DNA of 64,000 nucleotides, from the NCBI RefSeq assembly GCF_032854445.1, contig NC_088301.1, positions 10,414,281 through 10,478,280 of the forward strand. The letters run 5' to 3'. This DNA is from Liolophura sinensis. Its lineage: Eukaryota > Mollusca > Polyplacophora > Chitonida > Chitonidae. The notes under the pieces are model-generated. The model was not told the origin of the DNA and searched no databases. It saw only the letters and a program-made list of their open reading frames with translations. The position numbers and the translations under genes are program-made. This document shows positions 36,301 to 45,185 of this stretch, piece after piece (within the stretch, counting starts at the first letter, position 1; every line of letters begins with the position of its first letter).

Positions 36301-39300
36301 CAGTCATTTTAACAGATAACATATATGCACATAAAATACTATAAATACAAAACAGAAGTTCACACAAGGTCTTTTTTTTTTCTTTTTTTGTTATTTACTG
36401 AAGAAAGTTGTGGGTTTGGATTCACCATATTGGTGAGCTGAACACAAGCCGACATATTGGCATACTGTACCAAGAAAATTCACATAAAATACCTCGAGAA
36501 GCCGAAGAAGGTTGTCCAGTGTTTGTCAATGAAGGCGCAGATGTGTTCTTTCCAACGGAAGTAGCCATATTTTCCCATGCCTGATAGCTGAAGGTTGTAC
36601 AAGCTCAGCATAACAACTTGAAGCCTAAATGAAGGGAGGTAGCCTTGACTGATAAAACTTCCACATGACGGTTACACAAAACGATTATGCTGTGTTTCTG
36701 TGAGACAGAATCTTTATAATCCTATCCTGAGTAGTCTTACCACAAGAAAAAAATACCAAGAGAAAAGCAAGATTACTGAGATCTTCTTTTGATGACTTAT
36801 CTATTTACAAGAATAACACTGTAATTGAAGTTCTTTTTTTCCGCAGTTACCTTTCTCTAGAGCTTAAACAATGTGTACACATGCAAGATAGACATCATAC
36901 AAAAGTATGTGTTTGTTTGTTTGACTGGTGTTTTGTTCTATACTCTGAAAGATTTTTTTTTTTACAATTCTTCATCTCTACCTGATACATTTCCCTTTGT
37001 CTTCATGCCTAGTAGAGTAGTGTCCCTTTATTGGAACTCATAAGCTTTTTGGACATGTACATTTAAAAGAAAAGAAAACTTAAAAACTTGACTCTATAGG
37101 CTGAAAAGAGCACTTTTTTTTCTATCTTGTGGTGCCTCCTGCATAATTTTACAATTTTTCCTCGCCATATACGTAAATCCTGAAAACGACAAAGCTGGCA
37201 TAAATCACTGAGTCCATCGCGTCCTCCATCTATAACACCGTGTTATTTATGCTGGGGGCGTGTTGCCTCTCAGACTATGAGAGTCGTTAAAACTGGCGGC
37301 TTGTAAGTGTAACTCAGAACTCAGAACCTACGCCCAACATTCCGGTTTCGTCAAGCAGAAAACGAACTGTACTGTTCGCAACATTCGGGGAAGAAGAACT
37401 CTACCGGAAATGTACGAACTGCCCTTCGGCGGTTTCCAATGGTAATTCTCCTTATAAAACAGAAGACTTCAGAACTAGTTCTTAGGCAAAGTGAAGTCGC
37501 CCACAGCAGATTTTGGTGCTGACTTTATTTATAATTTATCAACTTGAGATACATATTAGAATTTTTTTATGGCATGTACATGAGAGGAAATGCATACACA
37601 TTTCAATGGTATTTGATTCATATTTAAATTTTCTTCTCCTTTAACTGAGATAAAGGCTTATGCATTCAGATTGCCTTCCCTCTTTTTATTGAATTGATTT
37701 AACTGTTTATTTCATTAAGTTTAATGATGTATTCAAGAATTTTCACTTATATGTATCTGCAGGTGCTTTATGAGCTCAGGCCAAAGGGTAGATGTGGCCC
37801 AGATAAAACCACAGCCCTTTGTCAGGTACGTGGCAAACCTGCACACTTTAAGCCACCACTGAACAACCCTAAACTGGACTGGGTTGAGGTAAAATTGAAT
37901 CAGGGCTCCTAATAATAGTCACTGAAAGTAAAAAGGTTTGCAGATACATGCAATGTAGATGGAACCTAAATCCCCCACCTTTCCACATCTGAAATAGCAA
38001 CTTTACACATTATACAGAAATGAGACTACTTGAGCTGTGTTGGCAAACTTCATAGCTTCAAGGCAAGTGTTCTTTTGTTGATCTAGATGTCAACCTTTCT
38101 GCATATGATATTTATTTATTTATTTATTTAATTGATTGGTGTTTTATGCCGTACTCAAGAATATTTCACTTATACAACAACGGCCAGCATTATGGTGGTA
38201 GGAAACCGGGCAGAGCCCGGGGGAACCCACGACCATCCGCAGGTTGCTGACAGACCTTCCCACGTACGGCGGGAGAGGAAGCCAGCATGAGCTGGACTTG
38301 AACTCACAGCGACCGCATTGGTGAGAGACTTCTGGGACATTGCGCTGTGCTAGCTAACCGACTGAGCCACGGCGGCCCCGCTGCGTATGATATAGCAACT
38401 TTGTATCAATTTATATACACACAAAAACTGAGCAAGAAGATGAGAACTAGTGGGTTAGCAAACTTCAGAGCTTCAAGGAAAGTGTTATTTTGTTAGTCTA
38501 GGCACCAGCCTTTTCACGTATGAAATAGCAACTTTAAAAGCAATTTATCTACATGCAAACACTGAATATGGAATTTAAACTACTCTGGCTGTGTTTGCCA
38601 ACTTTACAGTTTCAAGGAAAGTGTTATTTTGTCAAACATCAAACTTTCACATACTGTATGAAATGGCAACTTTAAATAAAATTTATCTACACACAAAAAT
38701 TGAAAATGGAAATGAAACTACTTCAGATGTATTGGCAAACTTAAGAGCTTCAAAGGAAAGTGTTAGTTTGTAAATCTAGACATCAAATTTTCCACATATG
38801 AAACAGCAACTTTAAATGCAATTTATCTACAAACAAAAACTGAATATGAAAATGGAACTAATGGGCTGGCAAACTTCGGAGTTTCAAGGAAAGTGTTATT
38901 TTGTTAATTTAGACATGACAATGTATTCCAAAAAACTGAACAAATATAAACACCATCAGTACATGCAAAACAGTTGAAGATTTAGGGTACAAGCAGTTCA
39001 TTGTACTGACCATTGCAATTTGAGCCTCTCAAACTCCTCTTCACCACTCTCTGAGCATTGCTCACAAACAAACTGGTAGAGGATGTCCCCCTCCAGAGGA
39101 GACGGCCTTCCTGACTTCAGACAACCTGTGAAAAAAACAGACAAAACACTGAGTTACATATTAGCGTTGGGAAATGACACACGACTGAATCAATTTTCAC
39201 ATGTATCTGATTTTGATGCTACCGTGCATACAACATTATTGCATGGCAATGTTTCCATGGAGGAGAAACAGTTTTCATTAATGTTATTGTATTTTATGTG

Positions 39301-40195
39301 TTGCCTCACAGAAGCATATGTAGAAAACACCAGACATGACACCCATCCAACCAGTCACAGTATACACACACCCCAGCCCAACCAGTACTTGACCTATAAT
39401 CTGATTCCAAGCATCCTGTGAACAAATACAAAGACTGAGTGTTTGGCTTGGTTCAACAATAGATTTACTGATTAATGGATTGATTGATTGTTGTTTTATG
39501 TCATACTCAAGTGTTTTCATTTACATTGGCTGTCAGTGTTATGGGTGGAGAAAAGCAGATTATCTGGAGTAAACCACAGACCTTTGGCAAGTTACTGATA
39601 AACTTTCCAAAGTGTGACTTACAAATTTGCCTGCCAAACTGATGGATGACAAGTGGTGATTACCAAACATTAGGGTGCACAAACAGCTCTATGTGCTGAC
39701 AGTTTATTACCATGAGAGTCCCACAAAAAGTGAGAACAAAAATACCACAGAAACAAATCAATGGCACAGTATAAAAGCTTTATTTGTTGATTATGTTTAT
39801 TTGATTGGCGTTTTACGCCCTACTCAAGAATATTTCACTTTAACATAAAATGGCGGCCACCATTATTGCGGGAGAAAACCGGGCAGAGTTTGGGGAAACC
39901 CACAGCCATCAGCAGGTTGCTGGAAGACCTTTCCAGGTACAGAAAGAAAAGAAGTCAGCATGAGCTGGACTTGAGCTCACAGCAGCCCCATTGATGAGAG
40001 GCTCCTGGGTCATTGTGCTGGCACACTAACCCCCTTGGCCCCTCTAAACAAAAACAAATCAAAACAAAAAATACTAAAAATATACAACTACATGCAGTTA
40101 CCAAGATGGAAGAATTTCTTGCATCTGTCACAGAGCATCATGCTGGCCTCGGCCACATCAAGTCCACAGTAACAACCATTGGCTAAGGAGGACAT
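21528..40195 (-). CDS. KAT14: KAT14 (CSRP2BP, ATAC2) lysine acetyltransferase
   Basis: GNAT-family acetyltransferase subunit of the nuclear ATAC complex. There are 18 coding exons with consensus borders and joining phases: 40195-40102, 39125-39011, 36624-36493, 35564-35422, 34694-34555, 34146-33935, 33039-32876, 32474-32322, 31317-31044, 30179-30059, 29233-29141, 28662-28582, 27039-26927, 25825-25739, 24944-24826, 23910-23862, 22653-22521 and 21701-21528 (stop TAG). Total 2,397 nt, 798 residues, close to the human length (about 780). Order of parts: an N-terminal C4HC3 PHD-type finger, a YFRWKE...HW block, the SGAQE..EPGWW block, basic and acidic disordered linkers, the LKRKLIVRQ block, and the C-terminal GNAT domain with REAGIATF and TLHVSA.NPAMLLYQKFGF. 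The ATG at 40195 is the first in frame after a TAA four codons upstream, but TTTTCCAAG|ATG could also be an acceptor, so an upstream exon is possible. Confidence 0.95.
21731..21998 (-). mobile_element. tRNA-derived SINE, full length
   Basis: The TTTA-rich tail is at the left and the tRNA-like head at the right. It is flanked by 10-bp direct repeats GCAATCAGAA (21721-21730 and 21999-22008). It sits in KAT14 intron 17, 30 bp from the last exon. Confidence 0.88.
23572..23807 (-). mobile_element. tRNA-derived SINE
   Basis: Same family (GGTGTTTTACGGCATACTC, ATTTCACTTATATG, CAGCAGGTTGCTGGCAGAC, CTGGACTTGAGCTCACGG). The head is partly lost. A likely 9-bp target duplication CAAGCAATG occurs at 23563 and 23808. 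Confidence 0.82.
24133..24329 (+). mobile_element. MITE family A copy
   Basis: Starts ACTGTAATTCTTCAACC TTTTC and ends with GTGAAAAGGTTGAGAAATT, that is, terminal inverted repeats of about 20 bp. The interior matches copies at 46360-46573 (opposite orientation) and 58551-58765. Non-coding, about 200 bp. Confidence 0.75.
24634..24686 (-). mobile_element. SINE tail fragment
   Basis: ATTTGATTGGTGTTTT and CCATACTCAAGAGTACGCC match the tail half of the SINE. It breaks off at the perfect hairpin 24687-24724. Confidence 0.6.
24687..24724. repeat. Perfect inverted repeat (17-bp arms, 4-nt loop)
   Basis: TGCTTCCTCTCACTACA, loop GCAT, then TGTAGTGAGAGGAAGCA. In the KAT14 pre-mRNA it forms a hairpin about 100 nt downstream of the donor of exon 24944-24826. 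Confidence 0.9.
25201..25467 (-). mobile_element. tRNA-derived SINE, full length with target duplication
   Basis: A complete copy flanked by TGATGTTCTA at 25191-25200 and 25468-25477. Read on the minus strand it begins GGGGGCCTCTGTGGCTCATT (box A-like) and carries GTGAGTTCAAGTCC (box B-like). A conserved middle part (CCACGACCATCCGCAGGTTG) and an AAATA-type tail follow. Confidence 0.92.
26048..26820. repeat. 48-bp minisatellite, about 16 copies, in KAT14 intron 13
   Basis: Units begin CTACTACATCCACTGGTATG and differ by small changes (TTTGCCCC, TCTGACCC, TTTGCCAG). Since 48 is a multiple of three, several frames stay open on both strands (up to 280 residues). These are repeat artefacts inside an intron. 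Confidence 0.95.
27180..28540. repeat. ~1.35-kb tandem array (32-bp and ~16-bp units) in KAT14 intron 12
   Basis: Built from ACTTCACACAACACCCACC-type and CCCATACAACATGTA-type blocks that alternate and then shift to a simpler 16-bp pattern toward the right. The + strand has almost no G, so the KAT14 transcript strand is G/T-rich with a GGGGTGGG in many units. Open frames up to 379 residues here are artefacts of the bias. Confidence 0.95.
29343..30124. repeat. 79-bp tandem array: ten copies of a KAT14 exon end plus donor
   Basis: CTTACCTGT (donor, minus strand) recurs at 29343, 29422, 29501, 29580, 29659, 29738, 29817, 29896, 29975 and 30054, exactly 79 bp apart. The rightmost copy is the real end of exon 30179-30059 (EPHLARLKRKLIVRQ). 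The other nine repeat that coding fragment with its GTAAGC donor downstream in the intron. Confidence 0.96.
31440..31560 (-). mobile_element. Diverged SINE head fragment
   Basis: GAGGAAGCCAGGTTGAGC, TAGACTTGAAGTTACAGCG and AGTCATTGTGCTG match the head half of the SINE. The tail half is missing or diverged. Confidence 0.6.
32683..32945. repeat. ~86-bp tandem repeat: three copies of a KAT14 exon end plus donor
   Basis: Minus-strand donors at 32875/32874 (real end of exon 33039-32876), 32789/32788 and 32704/32703, each preceded by an intact copy of DAYLTERDLWAV. Spacing is 86 and 85 bp. Confidence 0.93.
33286..33339. repeat. (TA)27 microsatellite
   Basis: An uninterrupted AT dinucleotide run in a KAT14 intron. 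Short overlapping frames of repeating I-Y are artefacts. Confidence 0.97.
34427..34495 (-). mobile_element. Internally deleted SINE fragment
   Basis: The TTTATTTGAT tail is joined directly to GACGGCGGCCAGCATTATGA, with the usual intervening segment missing. Confidence 0.65.
35238..35415 (-). mobile_element. 5'-truncated SINE inserted on the KAT14 exon 4 donor
   Basis: Tail at left, break at GAGGAAGCCAGCATGA, tRNA head absent. It is flanked by 14-bp direct repeats GGTTACCTAATTTA at 35224-35237 and 35416-35429. The right repeat contains the exon 35564-35422 5' splice site (minus TAAATTAG|GTAACC). Confidence 0.9.
35704..35886 (-). mobile_element. SINE, 5'-truncated
   Basis: GTTTTATGCCATACTCAAG, CGGCCAGCATTATGGTGG, CCTCCGCAGGTTGCTGGC and ACTGGAGAGGAAGTC match the family. 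It is cut off at AGCTGGACTC. A second tail-like fragment lies just left (35640-35700). Confidence 0.82.
37985..38925. repeat. ~137-bp tandem array derived from MITE family A
   Basis: About six diverged copies of a unit containing AGCAACTTTAAA, GCAATTTATCTACA, GGCAAACTT and CAAGGAAAGTGTTATTTTGT, in KAT14 intron 2. The unit matches the interior of MITE family A as seen at 46380-46490. A SINE (38112-38380) interrupts the second copy. Confidence 0.8.
38112..38380 (-). mobile_element. tRNA-derived SINE, full length
   Basis: A well-preserved copy ending in GAGCCACGGCGGCCCC at the right (the head). Flanking duplication CTGCATATGATAT / CTGCGTATGATAT at 38099 and 38381 with one mismatch. Inserted into the MITE-derived tandem array. 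Confidence 0.9.
39462..39630 (-). mobile_element. Old, diverged SINE relative
   Basis: GTTTTATGTCATACTCAAG, TGTTATGGGTGGAGAAAAG and GGCAAGTTACTGATAAAC keep the outline of the SINE body with many changes. It is an older subfamily. Confidence 0.5.
39793..40042 (-). mobile_element. tRNA-derived SINE
   Basis: ATTTGATTGGCGTTTTACG, AGCAGGTTGCTGGAAGACC and AGCTGGACTTGAGCTCACAG identify the family. The head has a deletion. It lies 60 bp from the donor of KAT14 exon 1. Confidence 0.85.
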
Positions 40196-40760
40196 CTTGG
40201 AAAATTAAGCCAGTATAAATGTTTAATGAAGATATTTATCATCATACTTCATCCTACAAATGAATAAGAAACCATCTATTTATGCACTAATTACAAAGAA
40301 GCCAAATTTACTGCAGTAGTAACAATAACTTGCCAAAAGCTGGAACCGCCATTTCTAACCAAGAAGGAGGAAAACTGACTGAAGAGTCAACTGGATCTAT
40401 GTTTATTGGTCAGAGGCTATTTGACTTAATTGATTCAGTACTGTTATTTATCCAGTATGTTTTAAATGACAAACGGGTACGCCTAGCAAGAAAAATAAAG
40501 GAATATTTCATTAATTATACTCACCCTTCATCCTTGCTACATGCACAATTTAGTGGAAATTATCAGTAGATGTCCAGCCCTCGACAAGTTGCTTGCATGT
40601 TCCAGTCCAATGGCTCGGCTGTGGATTTACATGAAGACCATGGTTCATGAATTACTAGTATATAGTATGTCCAGACTAATACAGTAGTGCATTTGTTTAA
40701 TTTAGGCTCTTAATACAGTTTCCTTCATGTGTGAATCTGCTAATCTGCCTGCATTTTTCT

Positions 40761-41108
40761 GGAATCTTTAACCTTTTCAACTCCTTTTGCAGTCAATATA
40801 TTGAAACATTCTGAGAGGACTACACGGAGTAGCTTACGTTTGGCGAAGAGGGTGTCTCTGAAAAGCCCTACTGTGACAAAACTAAGACAGGAGAGATAGG
40901 GAAAATAGGAGAAAACTAGAAATGAGACAGCCTGATTTCAAATTCTGGCTAAATCTATAGGGAGTAGAGAAATAATTTGCATAGTTTTATGAAGCTTGCA
41001 TCTTTCGTGACACAAACAAATTATTTTAGTGTCATTTTTATAATAATTGTGTGCATAAATTGCACCAAAAAAGTGCTTTACAGGCGGAAAAGGTTGAACA
41101 TTTACAGC
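40761..41108 (+). mobile_element. MITE family B copy with internal insertion
   Basis: The ends TTTAACCTTTTCAACTCC and GGAAAAGGTTGAACATTTAC are inverted repeats. Relative to the copy at 59002-59213 it carries about 135 extra bp starting near 40830. Confidence 0.65.
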
Positions 41109-41404
41109 AACTCTACATATCTGCGCACTTTCACTGCCATCACAGACGAGTACCTTGTTAAACCTGTTTTTGTTGGTGGTATAAGTACCGGTTCTCAAAT
41201 ATAATGTACAACGACAAGTGACAGTTGTGGATGAAGGCACTGCATTTATTTGAAGAAATCATGCGCAAAATATCTTTCTTCACTCTTAGGGAGCTATGAT
41301 ACATTGCAACTCACTTCTCAATACAGAGTTACATGGTAGCAACCATACAGTGCATACTTTTACTTTAGTGTTACTTGTATGTAGTATGGCACAGTTCTAG
41401 TGAA

Positions 41405-41669
41405 CTATTTATTTATTTATTTGATTGGCATTTCACGCCCTACTCAAGAATATATCACTTGTACGATGGCTGCCAGCATTATGGTGGTAGGAAACCGAGA
41501 AGAGCCCAGGGAAACCTACAACCATCCGCTGGTCGCTGTAAGACCTTCCCACAGACACATACCGCCAGAGAGGAAGCCAGCAAGAGCTGGACTTGAACTC
41601 ACAGTGACCGCATAGGTGGGAGGCTTTTGTGTGATTGTGCTGTGCTGGCGTTGCTACCCCTCTTGGCCG
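41405..41669 (-). mobile_element. tRNA-derived SINE
   Basis: A nearly complete family member with probable target duplication TCTAGTGAA / TCTAGTAAA (41396 and 41670). Confidence 0.85.
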
Positions 41670-42069
41670 TCTAGTAAAGTAAGATATATATGCTTGTGTT
41701 CAACTCTGTGTAATTCCCCAACCATCTCCAAAAAGTAACCACAGTGCGCAACTGGACTGACCCAAAAGTTTAAATGGTATGGTAAATTAGGCCTGGCTAT
41801 ATTTTATTTGTTTGTTTTTTTTTTCTTTTCTATTTTGAACAATATCCAAATAAATGAATTTAGGCCTCCTTAACTTGAACATTACGCAAACTGTCCAAAT
41901 GTTTATAGATCCCCATCATCACGTGTCTTCCGCTAATTACTCCAATATGCATATAAGGTAACTGCAACAACAACAACGGCTAAGGGAACCTCGACAGTGT
42001 TCCCTCTAGTCGTAATTAAGGACATTTATCTGAAATCCCAGTAAGAGATGATACACACTTGAAAATCAA

Positions 42070-42250
42070 AGCATTTCGACATAGCGACACGGAGACGCAT
42101 CGGTTAGTTCAGCACAAAACATCGATATTCGATCGTACAATGCCTGTTTAAGGGCGGCGCCATGACAGATCTCGCCGACTCTCGCTTGAAGTGGCAAGTG
42201 GGCGCGATATTCTCGGGCGGCTTGGAGGTACTTCCTTGTTATCGATCAGG
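42070..42250. promoter_or_regulatory. CpG-rich segment between divergent KAT14 and SYK-like genes
   Basis: Unlike the surrounding AT-rich DNA this stretch is dense in CG dinucleotides (GGGCGGCGCCATGACAG, CTCGCCGACTCTCGC, GGGCGCGATATTCTCGGGCG). It lies about 1.9 kb upstream of the first KAT14 coding exon and 4.7 kb upstream of the first kinase coding exon. It is a candidate shared or single promoter with untranslated first exons. No TATA-type signal was identified. Confidence 0.35.
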
Positions 42251-43873
42251 ACAATATAACACATCCCATTTGTTCACCTTTTCTTTGACGATGACTAGGA
42301 AATAATGGTTCATCATTCCCCCAAGTCATCACTAAGGCTGTTGCGGTATGTATGCTTGTTACAATTGTGACAGAAATGTGCCCCGATGCGACAAGCCGTT
42401 GATGGTCGGCTCGAGTGGCAACCACTTGCTTCCCAAATGTTTTTTTCCTGCGCGTGAATGTCATGCCGTACAACGACAGTGGACCTTACTTAGTTGGACA
42501 AAGACACGGGTGCTGGATCCAGGACAACCGGCACTTTTGTCTCTATCCCTCCCAAGCAGACTGCTCTTCCAAACAGCAAATGCCCGGCTGTTTTTTTTTT
42601 TCTTTTTAGAAGCCAACCTCCCCCTCGTTTCCCCCTGCATTTGATTTGTAGCTCCAGCAGTGTGGCCTTCCGTGCTCAGCGATCGGACTGACAGCTGATG
42701 ATCTAGGATTTGCATCATCTGATTTTCTTTCCACCCATTATGACACAGTCCTGCAGAATTCATATCTTGTCTTACTGTTGTGGCTGTATTTGGTGTCAGC
42801 AGTAGCTGCTTTCAGCATGTATATCACACCCGATAATTATGATTTTTGACACTTGCACGCTGTTAGCATTGAAGCAGCTATTGGCTGTTCATATAGGCCA
42901 TATATTAAGCCATACACATTGTGGATAGAAAGACAGTAATAGACCCAGTTGATAAGATCAGTTGAGCCATATACATGATAAAATAGTGAGATGTCAAACA
43001 CCCCCGCACATCCTACATTAATCCTTCCCACATATATGCGTGTCAGTTTCTTGAGTTTATTTAAGCCTGTATGTAAGGGTTATACACATCAAGATTTGTT
43101 ACCAAACACTAGACATTGCACCATTTATTAAACAGTTTCATACCTTCATTTTGTCCTTGTATGGAACAGGTCCTTGACATTAATATGTAAGCCTAATTTT
43201 GAGGCAAATCTTTCTCTTATCTTTTAATGTTATGAAAGTAAGATATTTTATCTATCTAAATAAAACTATGCTTCTCATGTTGCTTTGTATTTTTACCAGG
43301 TCCACCATTTAGTCGTTTAACTCTCTTTAACTGCCTAGTAATCTGCATGTGTCACCCCTTATCATTCTTTGTTTGTTCTCCATCGTGCAAACATTGCAAT
43401 CTAGGACAAAAATGTGCTGTGTGTCAGAAAAAGTAGGGTCACCATGTCTGCAGTGCGATTGCTTGACAGGTCTGCATGGAGATGAAGTTGGTGAAGTGAA
43501 GGGGCAGGGCAATGATAGTTTTATTTGGATTCAATGTGATTTTGAGGCAGGAGAGATTTTCTCCTGAAGTAATCGGTCTGTTTTGAAGCCAAAGATCTGC
43601 AGCCATTCACACCAGCATGAAGGTGACGCTGATCCATGTTTTGGTTGACAAATCTTGCTTCTCAACAAGTCTTTTGGTCTGAAACTAAATGAACCTTGTG
43701 AGGTCATCGTCACTTCTACCAAATGAATGACATCACAGTGCTGTGATGTCACAAATTGTATTGCAGCTGTCATGTCAACATGGCAATATTTAGGACACAT
43801 TTGGCAAAATGTTGCTTTCCCCACATCTAATGAATGACTCCCTCACTTGTACCTGTTCAGTAAGGTTACATGT
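42251..43873. other. Non-coding stretch (possible first intron of the kinase gene)
   Basis: Only short frames without recognisable domains. It contains a Cys-rich-looking 98-residue frame at 42348-42644 that breaks into a poly-T run, and an 11-bp inverted repeat TGACATCACAG / CTGTGATGTCA at 43728-43751. Confidence 0.4.
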
Positions 43874-43874
43874 A

Positions 43875-44142
43875 GGCCTCCGTGGCTCATTTGGTTAGCG
43901 CGCTAGCACAGCTTAATGACCCAGAAGCCTCTCACCAATGCGGTCGCTGTGAGTTCAAGACCAGCTCATACAGGCTTCCTCTGCGGCCATGCGTGAGAAG
44001 GTCTACCAGCAACCGTGGGTTGGTCGTGGGTTTCTCCTGGGTTGTGCCTGGTTTCCTCCCACCATAATGCTGGTAGCCATCATATAAGTGAAATATTCTT
44101 GAGTATGGTGTAAAACACCAATTAATTAAATAAATAAATAAG
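43875..44142 (+). mobile_element. tRNA-derived SINE, full length, head at left
   Basis: Starts GGCCTCCGTGGCTCATTTGG (box A-like), has GTGAGTTCAAGACCAGC (box B-like) and ends AACACCAATTAATTAAATAA. A good reference copy for the family in the + orientation. Confidence 0.9.
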
Positions 44143-44899
44143 AATACATGCTCTAATCCAGCTCTCACTGGTTCTGGTGCAGCCTTAAGTCAGGGGATTT
44201 TGTTAGGTTTACTCAGGACATCCACCCATCGTTGTTATCATCATTGAATACTTGTGAATTTTTTTTAGTATGGCTTTAAAACCAAAAATCAAATTAATAT
44301 ATAATTAATGAAACAGTTCACAATACAGTTAGGCCTGCCTCTATTTTTTTGTTTAATTATAAATTTATTATTTGTTTTGGAACATTTCTACATGGAGTTA
44401 AGAAAATCAGCAGATAATATATCTTAGTTATTTCGAAAGAGGGATGAAAACATGACTGAAAAGCCTTTTTGTTTCTGATGTGCTTAGTAACCCTATAAAT
44501 CAACTTTTAATCTTTTAATTTCTTTTAAAGATATGAGATACACCATGATAAAGAAACCAGAAATGCATTGTCCCGTCACTTGTACCCTGTAATGCTCATA
44601 TGGTTGTAAGGTATTCGTGAAACAGGGATTTTGTGATGAGCTACATTGAATGGTTAGAGAAATAACCTGGTGGCACCTTTGATTTTTATAAGTGTGCAGG
44701 ATTTTACCGTCTTTGAACTGTGATATTTTGGTTATGACAACATCACAAAAAATGAAAATGCACGCTTTTTAAACTTTATGTGGGATACTTTATCGATGCA
44801 TTCTTGTATATATACATTTAGGATTTAGTTTAATATTCTTGAGTACGTCCCAAAACACCAATCAAATAATAATTGAAAGCTTGTTTGATTGTACAGATT

Positions 44900-45170
44900 T
44901 GATTGTTTATTTATTTGATTGGTTTTCTTTACGCCATACTCAAGAATATTTCACTTATATGATGGTGGCCAGCATTATGCTGAGTGGAAACCGGGCAGAG
45001 CCCGGGGGAAACCCACGACCATCCGCAGGTTGCTGGCAGACCTTCCCATGTATGGCTGGAGAGCTAGCCAGCATGAGCTGGATTTAAACTCGCAGAGACC
45101 ACATTGGTGAGAGACTCCTGGGTCATCACGCTGCGCTAGCATGGTAACCAGCTGAGCCATGGAGGTCCCC
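44900..45170 (-). mobile_element. tRNA-derived SINE, full length with 15-bp target duplication
   Basis: Flanked by TTGATTGTACAGATT at 44885-44899 and 45171-45185, a perfect match. A separate SINE tail fragment (TATTCTTGAGTACGTCCC, AAAACACCAATCAAATAA) lies just left at about 44833-44875. Confidence 0.92.
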
Positions 45171-45185
45171 TTGATTGTACAGATT

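Larger units (their letters stand above)
35422..40195 (-). other. KAT14: KAT14 N-terminal exons with PHD-type finger
   Basis: Exon 40195-40102 encodes MSSLANGCYCGLDVAEASMM then LCDRCKKFFHLG. Exon 39125-39011 continues CLKSGRPS... and FVCEQCSESGEEEFERLKLQ. Together C8, C10, C22, C25, H30, C33, C52 and C55 fit C-x-C-x11-C-x2-C-x4-H-x2-C-x18-C-x2-C, a standard PHD finger. Exon 36624-36493 has LQVVMLSLYNL and YGYFRWKEHICAFI. Exon 35564-35422 has RKKTSLWYGTVAG and YFLSGAQELNEPGWWRL, both matching human KAT14. Confidence 0.88.

Noticed and set aside
42162-42302. 46-codon frame starting ATGACAGATCTCGCC in the CpG-rich patch as first coding exon of the kinase
   Set aside because: Joining its possible donor (GAG|GTACTT) to the kinase exon at 46798 gives TCT TAA, an immediate stop, so it cannot be the kinase N-terminus in that arrangement.
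42348-42644. Frame with several cysteines that looked like a zinc finger (CYNCDRNVPRC)
   Set aside because: The Cys spacing does not continue as a known finger, the frame ends in a poly-F from a T run, and overlapping frames look equally plausible.
43875-43960. tRNA gene
   Set aside because: Box A and B-like motifs belong to the SINE head. The sequence does not close into a cloverleaf and the same head recurs in many copies.
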